46,249 bases of DNA, taken from IMG/VR virus record IMGVR_UViG_3300032401_000021, positions 1-46,249 of that record; one strand, written 5' to 3'. The notes under the pieces were generated by a model. The model did no database searches. It was not told the origin of the DNA and saw only the letters and a program-made list of their open reading frames with translations. This DNA comes from a virus. Below are positions 14,179 through 22,052 of the stretch, piece after piece; position 1 is the first letter of the stretch; each line of letters opens with the position of its first letter. The position numbers and the translations under genes were made by a program.

Positions 14179-15779
14179 ATGCTCTACAGATCCAGGAGTT
14201 TATGAACTATTTCGGCGGATCTCAATATGTTTACGGAGAATTTATTCCTTCGGAAAAGGATGAGACCACTGGAAAAATGGAGGGGAGATATAGCCTCGTA
14301 TCCAATAAGCTGCTCACAATAGAAGAATATAGAGATCATTTAGAAGGGGATAAGGGACTGGGAATAGTTCCCGTAGACGATAAGGGACTTTGTCGTTTCG
14401 CTGCGATAGATATAGATATTTATAGCTTGGATATGAATATGTATGTGGAAGCCATAGAGAGAGTGAGTTTCCCTATCGTCCCTTTCCGCTCAAAGAGCGG
14501 CGGTCTTCATTTCTTTACATTCTTTAAGAGCGCCGTTCCTGCGACGAAGGCGATCGATCTCATGAGAAAATTCTCTTCTCTTTTGTCCGTAGACTTACTG
14601 GTTAAGTCCAAGAAGAAGGGGGGAGTAGAAATTTTTCCAAAGCAGACAAAGACAAATAGCAAGAATAAAGGGAACTTCCTGAATCTGCCCTACTTCAATT
14701 TTAAGTCGACGAAACAGACGGCTTTGCGGGGCGGAAAAGAGTTAAGTCTAACAGAGGCACTTGTCTACATTAGGGATAAGTTGACGACGTTAGACGAGGC
14801 GGAGAACTTTATACACAATCTCGAATACAACGATGCTCCTCCTTGTTTGCAACAGATCTATATCTTAAATCCGTTTGACTATATGACGGGTAGGAACACG
14901 TTTCTTTTTTCTTTCGGAATATACCTTAAGAAGAAAGACGAAGATAGCTTTGAACAAAATCTCATAGACCTGAATGACTATCTAAAAGATCCGTTAACCA
15001 ATACGGAATTGGAAAGAACTGTTATCTCTTCTCTTAAGAAGAAAGATTATACTTATAAGTGCAAAGAGTCACCATGCGTAGATTTCTGTTCCAAGAAGCT
15101 GTGTAAAGAAAGAGAATATGGTATCGGGAAGAACGAAGGATACTTTTCGTCCGTGGAGTGCGGGCAGCTCTATCAGTACAGGTTGGATCAGCCCTACTAC
15201 GAATGGGAGGTGAGATTGCAAGGACAGAAAGAATTCGTTAAGTTGAGGTTTAAGACGGAAGAAGAGATAATCAGACAAGATATGTTCTTGAGGTTATGTA
15301 TGAGAGAGCTCCATGAGCTCCCTTCTAAACTAAAACAGATCGAATGGTTTTCTAAAGTGAACGCAGCTTTGAAGGAGATCGTAAGCGTATCCGTCGACAA
15401 GGATGAGGACACTTCGCCATATTCTCTGTTCCTAATATTAGTCTCCGACTTCTTAACGGGTCAAGTCTTTGCGGAGACGAGGGAACAGATAAGTTTACAC
15501 AGGGTCTATTTTGATCTTGAGAGTCAAGAATATTGGTTCCGGACAAGTGATCTTCAAAACTATGTCGTGAATACGAAGCAATTTAAACATTTTCTTCCGT
15601 CGGAGTACCATTGGCTATATCGTCAAATGGGGTGTGAGCCAAAGACAATAAGAATATCTCCGGAGAAAACCATTCGCGTCTGGTCTTTATCCAAAAAGAA
15701 ATTGGAAGATTTCGGAAAGATTACAGTTTACGAAAAGTTTCAGCCGGATTTTAAGAAATACACAGAAGAAGATTTTTGA
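14166..15779 (+). CDS. Archaeo-eukaryotic primase (AEP) superfamily protein
   Basis: A 537-residue protein. The catalytic core shows IDIDIYS (81-87, the metal-binding aspartates), then PFRSKSGGLHFFTFF (106-120, the SxH motif), and later GVEIFPKQ (153-160). These are the three AEP motifs of primase-polymerases. A cysteine cluster at 299, 304, 308 and 313 (CKESPCVDFCSKKLCKE) followed by a YGIG motif resembles the metal-binding part of the phage and TOTE-type AEP proteins. It would prime DNA synthesis for the phage family A polymerase. The C-terminal 180 residues have no recognised motif and no helicase domain is fused. Confidence 0.88.
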   Translation: MPKLNALQIQEFMNYFGGSQYVYGEFIPSEKDETTGKMEGRYSLVSNKLLTIEEYRDHLEGDKGLGIVPVDDKGLCRFAAIDIDIYSLDMNMYVEAIERVSFPIVPFRSKSGGLHFFTFFKSAVPATKAIDLMRKFSSLLSVDLLVKSKKKGGVEIFPKQTKTNSKNKGNFLNLPYFNFKSTKQTALRGGKELSLTEALVYIRDKLTTLDEAENFIHNLEYNDAPPCLQQIYILNPFDYMTGRNTFLFSFGIYLKKKDEDSFEQNLIDLNDYLKDPLTNTELERTVISSLKKKDYTYKCKESPCVDFCSKKLCKEREYGIGKNEGYFSSVECGQLYQYRLDQPYYEWEVRLQGQKEFVKLRFKTEEEIIRQDMFLRLCMRELHELPSKLKQIEWFSKVNAALKEIVSVSVDKDEDTSPYSLFLILVSDFLTGQVFAETREQISLHRVYFDLESQEYWFRTSDLQNYVVNTKQFKHFLPSEYHWLYRQMGCEPKTIRISPEKTIRVWSLSKKKLEDFGKITVYEKFQPDFKKYTEEDF

Positions 15780-15789
15780 GAGGGATGAA

Positions 15790-16023
15790 ATGTTCGACTA
15801 CACCAAGGCAAAGAATATTGCGAGTGATATACTATCCGATAAGGTAAGAATATCAACTGCGACATTTCCAGGATACTACGGAGATGGATACGAGACCTGG
15901 ATATTTAGTAGAGATGATCGAGTTAAGACGAGACAGATCTGGCACAGGAACAAGAATAAGGCTCTATCCGTGCATGGTCATATTGTTAAGAATCTAAGGA
16001 AGGTAATCCTTGCACAATCTTAA
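15790..16023 (+). CDS. Hypothetical small protein between primase and helicase
   Basis: A 77-residue basic protein behind GAGAGGG. It has an aromatic central stretch (ATFPGYYGDGYETWIFS) and basic C-terminus (GHIVKNLRKV). The pattern resembles small phage proteins of the replisome region, but no family is assigned. The downstream helicase starts 14 bases before its stop. Confidence 0.7.
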   Translation: MFDYTKAKNIASDILSDKVRISTATFPGYYGDGYETWIFSRDDRVKTRQIWHRNKNKALSVHGHIVKNLRKVILAQS

Positions 16024-17455
16024 CCTAAACTTAATCTTTGGAGCTCCAGGATGTGGAAAGACCACGTATCTATTGAATCTATTAGAGAATCTATTTAGGA
16101 GATATTCTCCAAACGAGATAGCTTACGTGTCGTTCACCAAGAAGGGGGCTTACGAAGGAAGAGATCGCTTCGTTAAAAATTTTGGGTATTCCGAAGAAGA
16201 GCTGCCCTACTTCAGAACTATTCATTCTCTTGCTTTTCGCGCCTTAAAGATGAGTCGTTACGATATGATAAGTCAACGGAATTACAGAGAATTCTCGAAA
16301 GCCATGAATATGAACTTTCTCGGATATTACACGGAGGACTTGATTCATAATGATGATATGTATCTTGCGTATTGGTCGTTGAGAAAGAACAATCTTAAGA
16401 TGTCAAAATGTATGGATCCGTACATAGAATTTTCTAAATCCAAAATGGTAGGGGAGAACTATGAGCGATATAAGAAAGAAACTGGTATAAAGGATTTTGA
16501 CGATCTATTACAGATATTTATTTCGGAGAATAGACCCTTGCCCGTGAAGGTCGTGATAATCGACGAGGCGCAAGATCTAACCACTCTTCAGTGGAGATTT
16601 TGTGAAATTGCGTTCAAAGATTGCAAGGAGATGTACGTCGCTGGAGACGACGATCAGGCAATCTATGAATGGAGCGGAGCCGACATAGACTTTTTTCTAA
16701 ATCTTAAAAAGTTATCTGGAACAAAGGTAAACATTTTGGATCAGTCTTATAGGTTAAGAGAGAACATACTTAATCTTTCTAAAAGGATATCTGGACAGAT
16801 CAAGACCCGAGTAGACAAGCAATTTAGACCTATCGACAAGGGAGGAAACATATTCTTCCACAGAGACATAAGAGAGTTGACTTTTTCGAGCGAGGGCTCT
16901 TATTTTCTTCTTGCGAGAAATAGAATGTTTCTTAAGAAATTCGTCGAACAGGTCAGGGATCTCGGTTTGGTTTATAGTTTCAAAGATAAGTTGTCATTAG
17001 ATAAGGATTTGATCAAGGCTATCTACACCTACGAGGGATATCGTAAGGAAGGGTTTTCCAAATTGAATGGTAATTCGTGGGTACAATCTTTTCTTCGCAA
17101 AGATTGTACCATAACAAAAGAAATGAGATGGTTCGAGGCGTTCGGCATAGACGAGGACTCTGAGAAATACTGTCGCGCTCTACTTAAGAATAAGAATCAG
17201 AATGCTGAAAGCAGTATTAGGATAGATACTATACACGGTGTCAAGGGGGGAGAAGCGGATAACGTAGTCCTTTTCTTAAACGTGACCAGAAGGGTTTACG
17301 AGAACTTTGAGTTGAATCAAGATTCTTTGGATTCAGAACTGCGCTGTCTCTACGTCGCGATAACGAGAGCGAAGAAGAATCTGCACTTAATTCTGTCCGA
17401 TTCAAAATTCGGATATGAAAAATTTATAGGGGGAAAAGAGAATGGTAGTCGATAA
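16010..17455 (+). CDS. UvrD/Rep-like superfamily 1 DNA helicase
   Basis: A 481-residue protein starting at TTG 16010 behind AAGGAAGG. Walker A is GAPGCGKTT (11-19). Motif Ia/Ib follows, then motif II VVIIDEAQDL, motif III AGDDDQAIYEWSGAD, motif V SIRIDTIHGVKGGEADNVVL and motif VI LRCLYVAITRAKKNL. This is a compact UvrD/PcrA-type 3'-5' helicase, shorter than the roughly 700-residue host enzymes because of reduced 1B/2B domains. It may unwind the fork or act in recombination. It overlaps neighbours on both sides, as expected within an operon. Confidence 0.92.
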   Translation: MHNLNLNLIFGAPGCGKTTYLLNLLENLFRRYSPNEIAYVSFTKKGAYEGRDRFVKNFGYSEEELPYFRTIHSLAFRALKMSRYDMISQRNYREFSKAMNMNFLGYYTEDLIHNDDMYLAYWSLRKNNLKMSKCMDPYIEFSKSKMVGENYERYKKETGIKDFDDLLQIFISENRPLPVKVVIIDEAQDLTTLQWRFCEIAFKDCKEMYVAGDDDQAIYEWSGADIDFFLNLKKLSGTKVNILDQSYRLRENILNLSKRISGQIKTRVDKQFRPIDKGGNIFFHRDIRELTFSSEGSYFLLARNRMFLKKFVEQVRDLGLVYSFKDKLSLDKDLIKAIYTYEGYRKEGFSKLNGNSWVQSFLRKDCTITKEMRWFEAFGIDEDSEKYCRALLKNKNQNAESSIRIDTIHGVKGGEADNVVLFLNVTRRVYENFELNQDSLDSELRCLYVAITRAKKNLHLILSDSKFGYEKFIGGKENGSR

Positions 17456-18365
17456 TCTGGAAGGGATAAGTTATAGGATTGTGATTCCGAGTAGAGCAAG
17501 ATCAGGTATGCTCCGAGACAATCGCGGAGTATGGAAATATGTGGATAAGGATAAACATTTTCTTCAGGTTTATGTAAGAGAAGAAGAATACGACGATTAC
17601 GGAGGAGACAATAGCCCTGTGCCTCTAATCCGGGTTGATAATGAGTACAGCACTTTGGAGAAAAGAAAGTTTGCTCTCGTGTCTGCCCACAGAGATGGGA
17701 TAGAGTTCCTGGTGTTCCTTGACGACGATATCGTAGTAGGATTCAGAAAAGAAGAATGGCCTTCTAAGTATTGCAATAAGAAAGAAGAGGTCTTGTCTAA
17801 CGAGGTGTTCGATAAGATGTTAGTCGAGAGCATAGGTCTATGTTGCGGGAGTATTCCGTTAGTGGGTTTTCCGATGAGGCAGGTCGGGTTCGTTCTTTCT
17901 GGAGATAACCCTTTCTATAAGACCCAGCCGATTATAAGATTCGCCTGCTATCATACACCCACTATGATAAGAGAGGGTCTCCATGAGAAAGATTTGGGAG
18001 CTCCCTATATGTGTGATCGCTTCTTTCAATTAAGCCTCTTAGATAAAGGGTATATGACGATAACTAATGCGAGATATTCTGTGGACGATAGCGGAACGGG
18101 AGCGTTAGGAGGATGTCAGGTTACTCGTACAGTAGATCTTCAGAACAAGTCTGCTATGAATCTTAGAGAAAGATTCCCTTCTCGGATAGAATTGAAGACA
18201 AAGTCTAACGGATCTTGGATCGGTCCAAGATGGGACTGTAAGATTAAGTGGTCGTCTTTCTTGCAGAAAACAGAAAGTAAGAATCTGTTTAACAAGATCG
18301 CATTCGGAAAGATCTTAGGAAAGTTTCCTTCTTACGGTGAGCACCTCTTCGAGGTGAATCTATGA
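17442..18365 (+). CDS. TAGT-like glycosyltransferase (DNA base modification)
   Basis: A 307-residue GT-A-type protein. The N-terminal strand reads YRIVIPSRARS (11-21), followed by a nucleotide-sugar-binding core with FLVFLDDDIVVG (89-100), whose Asp-Asp-Asp is the metal-binding DxD motif. This combination matches the TET/JBP-associated glycosyltransferase (TAGT) type found in phages with modified pyrimidines. It would transfer a sugar from a nucleotide-sugar to a hydroxymethyl base on DNA, in the cytoplasm. It is the first of six linked modification or nucleotide genes and overlaps the next one by ATGA. The substrate is inferred, and the family match is by motif only. Confidence 0.78.
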   Translation: MVVDNLEGISYRIVIPSRARSGMLRDNRGVWKYVDKDKHFLQVYVREEEYDDYGGDNSPVPLIRVDNEYSTLEKRKFALVSAHRDGIEFLVFLDDDIVVGFRKEEWPSKYCNKKEEVLSNEVFDKMLVESIGLCCGSIPLVGFPMRQVGFVLSGDNPFYKTQPIIRFACYHTPTMIREGLHEKDLGAPYMCDRFFQLSLLDKGYMTITNARYSVDDSGTGALGGCQVTRTVDLQNKSAMNLRERFPSRIELKTKSNGSWIGPRWDCKIKWSSFLQKTESKNLFNKIAFGKILGKFPSYGEHLFEVNL

Positions 18366-19225
18366 TAGATCAAAATGTAGATTTGTTTCTAAAAACCGCG
18401 GAAGAAAGACACTTGATTTATATAAGAAAACGTATCTTGGATTCCCCAAAGCCGTGGACAGAGGATGAGATTTTTCAAAGATTCTTTTTCTGCAATCTCT
18501 TCAGACAATACGATAAGTGTTCTCAATGGATGATAGACAATATAATCCCGAAAAGACGATGGGATCTCATAGTCTTGTATAGATATATATCGACGCATAA
18601 GACGTATCGTAAACTCCAAGATAACATAGATCTAAATTCTTTAGACGAGGCCGAAAGATTTCTTTTGGAGATGAAGAAGGAGGGAGAGACAGTGTTCTCT
18701 TCGTGCTTTATCCGAAATCCCCACTCATGCGAAGGAGTTGTGGGAGCACACCAAGTTCCGTTCATACTCATAAAAGAAATGAAGAGAAACGGCTGGAGTT
18801 CTGACGGATCTATGAGAGATTTTCTCTGGACAACTCTCCAAGAACTGCATAGAGAGCTCATGAGATATGGGTCGGTCGGTAAATTCATGGCTTACGAGTA
18901 TGCTTGCGATATGGAGTACACGGACGAATTCCATCCGACAGATAAGAACGAATGGTGTAGTCTTGGTCCCGGAGCAATGAAAGGGCTGAACATACTCGTA
19001 ACCGGTAGTGCCCATAGGAGATACGACAAGAAAATAGAAAAGGAGTATATACAGGAATTGTATCTTGCGCTCAAGGATAGGATCGAAAGAGAGTTTCCAA
19101 GTGAAACGATTACAATGAGAGAGGTGGAACACTGGTTATGTGAATTCTGCAAGTATGTAAAGTACATGGGGTTCGTTCGATCGGGTGGTCGGGTGAAGTT
19201 TAGAAAGTATGAAGGAGGATGTTGA
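18362..19225 (+). CDS. 5-hmdU kinase helical-domain / aGPT-pyrophosphorylase family protein
   Basis: A 287-residue, mainly helical protein. It has LIYIRKRILDSPKPWTEDEI (about 18-37), then FCNLFRQYDKCSQW, a central FMAYEYACDMEYTD with LGPGAMKGLNILVTG, and finally REVEHWLCEFCKYVKY. These are the conserved blocks of the HMUDK helical domain (alpha-glutamyl/putrescinyl thymine pyrophosphorylase family), a DNA glycosylase-like fold that acts on modified thymine in DNA. In known pathways the kinase domain phosphorylates 5-hydroxymethyl-dU and this fold replaces the pyrophosphate by an amine or amino acid. No kinase P-loop is fused here. It overlaps both neighbours. Confidence 0.82.
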   Translation: MIDQNVDLFLKTAEERHLIYIRKRILDSPKPWTEDEIFQRFFFCNLFRQYDKCSQWMIDNIIPKRRWDLIVLYRYISTHKTYRKLQDNIDLNSLDEAERFLLEMKKEGETVFSSCFIRNPHSCEGVVGAHQVPFILIKEMKRNGWSSDGSMRDFLWTTLQELHRELMRYGSVGKFMAYEYACDMEYTDEFHPTDKNEWCSLGPGAMKGLNILVTGSAHRRYDKKIEKEYIQELYLALKDRIEREFPSETITMREVEHWLCEFCKYVKYMGFVRSGGRVKFRKYEGGC

Positions 19226-20271
19226 TGGATCAAAAAGAAAAGTTTGAGATATTTAAGAAGAGAAGACTCCTTGCATTCGACGAGATTAGGCACATAAAGT
19301 TAGAGCCATTCCACGGATGCAGTTTGAATTGTCCTTTTTGCGGAATTTCCAGAGACAAGATAGAGGCCATGCCGAGAGAAATATTCTACAAGATAATTCG
19401 AGAATTGAATCCCGATAAGTTGAGGTTGATAACTTTATGCGGTCACGGAGAGCCGACTCTTTGTAAGGATATAGAATTGTATATCCATGAATTGAGGAAT
19501 AGATTCCCTACGGCAGTGATGGAGATGTACTCCAATGTCGAGGTCTTCTTAAGATTCGGATTTAAAAAAATGTTGGATGTGTTTGATTCTGGTCTTACCC
19601 ATCTAATGGCCGATCTGTACGGAGACGATAAGTACGATATATTTATATCGGAATTGAAGAAAATTAGAGGAGAAATAAGTTCTCGTAATATAGACGTAGT
19701 CCTCTATAAGGATAGTCCCTATCCTCTATGCACTTATACGAAGCCGAAGCAAAAGAGGTTGGTGATAGCGAGAGAGGTAAGTTCCGATACGTCCGATGCG
19801 TCAAGACGACGACACACATGGGGAGGCAACATCTGCGAGGATAAGATAGAAGAGTATTCAGGAAGAAGACTGGAAGATTTTCCTTTGCAAAAGAGATGCG
19901 TGGATCTTCTAAAATATCTTACGATCTATGTAAGCGGAGACGCGATGATCTGTTGTCGGGATGGAGGAAGAGCAATCTCCGTGGGAAACGTCAAGGAAAA
20001 TAGTCTTTCTGAAATTTGGAACAGCGACGAAGCGCAAATTATTCGGTATCTACTGCACACTAAAAGAAGGGGAATGATTCCTTCTTGCTATTTCTGCACA
20101 CAGCAGAGTTTCCGAGAAGGACTCTATCCCTACTGGGGTAGGGAATACTCGGAAAAAGAAATAGAGGAGGGTCTTAAAAAAATGATGAGAATAAATCAAA
20201 AGAGCGAACTGTGGAAGAATCTAAAGAAGATAGAAACAAGATTACCTGATGTAATCCAAGAGGCACTATGA
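19225..20271 (+). CDS. Radical SAM enzyme with SPASM-like C-terminus
   Basis: A 348-residue protein. I chose ATG 19225 because it lies 6 bases after AAGGAGG; the upstream ATG at 19219 is too close to it. The cluster-binding motif is C32-SLN-C36-PF-C39, the CxxxCxxC of the radical SAM superfamily, followed by a GHGEPTL glycine-rich motif. A C-terminal cysteine cluster (DAMICCRD, then SCYFCTQQ) resembles a SPASM/twitch domain for a second cluster. It would use S-adenosylmethionine to make a 5'-deoxyadenosyl radical. In known thymidine hypermodification pathways radical SAM enzymes rearrange the added side chain, so such a role is likely, but the substrate is unknown. Confidence 0.9.
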   Translation: MDQKEKFEIFKKRRLLAFDEIRHIKLEPFHGCSLNCPFCGISRDKIEAMPREIFYKIIRELNPDKLRLITLCGHGEPTLCKDIELYIHELRNRFPTAVMEMYSNVEVFLRFGFKKMLDVFDSGLTHLMADLYGDDKYDIFISELKKIRGEISSRNIDVVLYKDSPYPLCTYTKPKQKRLVIAREVSSDTSDASRRRHTWGGNICEDKIEEYSGRRLEDFPLQKRCVDLLKYLTIYVSGDAMICCRDGGRAISVGNVKENSLSEIWNSDEAQIIRYLLHTKRRGMIPSCYFCTQQSFREGLYPYWGREYSEKEIEEGLKKMMRINQKSELWKNLKKIETRLPDVIQEAL

Positions 20272-20771
20272 ATATCGAAGACTTTGTTAAGCAGTATCAA
20301 ATTCTTAGGAACATTAAGAGATTCTCTATGGAGTCTGTCATCGTTCCACAAAATCTATGTGAACACGGTTACGGTGTGGGTAATCTGTTCTACTTTATAT
20401 GCAAGGAGCGCGGAATAAAGATCGACGCAGAGCTATTGTTTAGAATATATAACCACGACTTCGTCGAGTCTTTCTCCGGAGACTTGAATAAGAGTGTGAA
20501 GGAATTTGATGAACAGACCCTCTCCTCCTGGAAAGAGATAGAGAATAAGATCGTTCCAAACCACCTCAAGGAATTTTCTGAGAAGAACTTAGAAGATTTT
20601 GTGAAGACGAGCTTCGGAGAAAGAGTTTGGACTTGCTTTCTTCTTGCCGATGCGATAGACGCGGCCTGTTATTGCGAGGCGGAGATAAGTCTGGGGAACC
20701 GTAATCTGGTTAGGGCTCTTACACACTACGTAACCCATATAAAATCTCTGTACGAAATACTGAACAAGTGA
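20268..20771 (+). CDS. HD-domain nucleotide phosphohydrolase (YfbR/DatZ-like)
   Basis: A 167-residue protein with the HD signature: H33 in CEHGYG, H63-D64 in YNHDFVESFSGD, and D128/D131 in LADAID. This matches YfbR-like deoxynucleotidases and phage dNTP phosphohydrolases, such as DatZ. In modified-base phages such enzymes remove the unmodified nucleotide from the pool. No purZ is present here, so 2-aminoadenine synthesis is not indicated. The ATG overlaps the stop of the radical SAM gene (ATGA). Confidence 0.82.
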   Translation: MNIEDFVKQYQILRNIKRFSMESVIVPQNLCEHGYGVGNLFYFICKERGIKIDAELLFRIYNHDFVESFSGDLNKSVKEFDEQTLSSWKEIENKIVPNHLKEFSEKNLEDFVKTSFGERVWTCFLLADAIDAACYCEAEISLGNRNLVRALTHYVTHIKSLYEILNK

Positions 20772-20778
20772 GGTAACG

Positions 20779-21570
20779 ATGGATAACTTAATCGTAAAAC
20801 AAGACAATATGAATATGGTATACTACAAGACGCTCATTAGGTTACTGACGATAGGGACAACGATCACCAATAGACAAGGAGAAACTCTTACGGAATTGAT
20901 CAATCCTACTCTGATCTTGACGAATCCCATTGATTGCTTTTGTACTGTAAGAAAGATGTCTTTCGATTATCTAAAAGGAGAGATGGAATTCTATATGAGC
21001 GGAAGCGATCGATTGAAAGATATCGCAAGATATTCCAAATTTTGGAATAAGTGTTCCGACGATGGAGAAACGATAATCTCTAACTACGGCAAGCTCTTAT
21101 TGCACGATAAGAATTCTTATGGATATACCCAATTCAACTATGCGAAAGAGATGCTGATCCGTAACAAAGATAGTAAGAAAGCGGTTATGACGATTTACGC
21201 TCCGAATCATGCGAAGAAGAGTAATGACAATCCTTGTACAATGTATTTGCAGTTCTTTATCCGGAAAGAACGTTTAGATTTATACGTCAAGATGAGATCG
21301 TCCGATGTGTGGTACGGATTGCCGTATGATATCCCGTTCTTCGTATTCATTCAAACTCTACTTAAAGAAGAATTGAATCAGTCTGGGTATGAATTAGACC
21401 TCGGGGTGTACAATCATCAAGCGGGAAGTCTTCATTTCTATCACAGGAATTTAGAAAAGATACTGGAGACAATTAAGTTTTTCCGCCAAAACTATCGCGA
21501 ATTGTCCGACGAAGAACAGGGGTATCTTTATGAAGAACATATACTTTCTAAATTATGGAGGGGAGAATGA
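20779..21570 (+). CDS. Thymidylate synthase-like pyrimidine hydroxymethylase (dUMP or dCMP)
   Basis: A 263-residue protein of the thymidylate synthase superfamily. Recognised blocks are YMSGSDRLKD (72-81), the SNYG motif (101-104), NPCTMYLQFFIRKERLDLYV with the catalytic C153, and MRSSDVWYGLPYDI (172-185) of the nucleotide-binding site. Phage relatives with PCT...QF and MRSxDVWxG make hydroxymethyl-dUMP or -dCMP from methylene-tetrahydrofolate. D184 sits where thymidylate synthase has Asn, and Asp is found in dCMP-specific enzymes, whereas the adjacent dCMP deaminase supports dUMP. The base therefore remains open. It would supply the modified nucleotide for incorporation by the adjacent polymerase. 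Confidence 0.88.
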   Translation: MDNLIVKQDNMNMVYYKTLIRLLTIGTTITNRQGETLTELINPTLILTNPIDCFCTVRKMSFDYLKGEMEFYMSGSDRLKDIARYSKFWNKCSDDGETIISNYGKLLLHDKNSYGYTQFNYAKEMLIRNKDSKKAVMTIYAPNHAKKSNDNPCTMYLQFFIRKERLDLYVKMRSSDVWYGLPYDIPFFVFIQTLLKEELNQSGYELDLGVYNHQAGSLHFYHRNLEKILETIKFFRQNYRELSDEEQGYLYEEHILSKLWRGE

Positions 21571-22052
21571 CACCATTAGCAAAGGATAACGAGATTAAGA
21601 TTTCTCAAATGGAACTTCTTGAGAATATTTTGAATGCGAGGAAATGGTCGGAAAGAGCGACCTGCCTAAAGAAGAAGGTAGGTGCAGTCTTATATAACTT
21701 AGACGTGCAAGCAATCGTCGGAGTAGGTTGGTCTGGAGCGAAGATTGACTGTAAAGAGTGTGTCCGGAACGACCTCCTGTGGACTCACGATTCTTGCTGG
21801 TCTATTCATGCAGAGATGAGAGCGATCGTTAATGTAGATCCTTCTATAAACCTCGGTAGATCCATAATGTTCTCCACTCACGGTCCTTGTGATCAATGTA
21901 TTAAGTTGTTGTCGTATAAGGGGGTCAGAGCTGTCATCTACGAAAAGCCGTATCGCACAGACTATTCCAAGTGGAATGGACGGATTTTGATCTTGAACTT
22001 ACAGGAGGTATCCAAATGCTCTCTTATAGAGATTACGGAAAAGACGAACTAA
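21567..22052 (+). CDS. dCMP deaminase family protein
   Basis: A 161-residue protein; ATG 21567 overlaps the stop of the previous gene (ATGA) and lies just after GGAGGGG. The zinc site is H81-A-E83 in SIHAEMRAI and PCDQC (107-111) in STHGPCDQC. It has KKKVGAVLYN (36-44) near the start, as usual for the family. It converts dCMP to dUMP, which would feed the adjacent thymidylate synthase-like enzyme and reduce the dCTP precursor pool. Confidence 0.9.
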   Translation: MTPLAKDNEIKISQMELLENILNARKWSERATCLKKKVGAVLYNLDVQAIVGVGWSGAKIDCKECVRNDLLWTHDSCWSIHAEMRAIVNVDPSINLGRSIMFSTHGPCDQCIKLLSYKGVRAVIYEKPYRTDYSKWNGRILILNLQEVSKCSLIEITEKTN

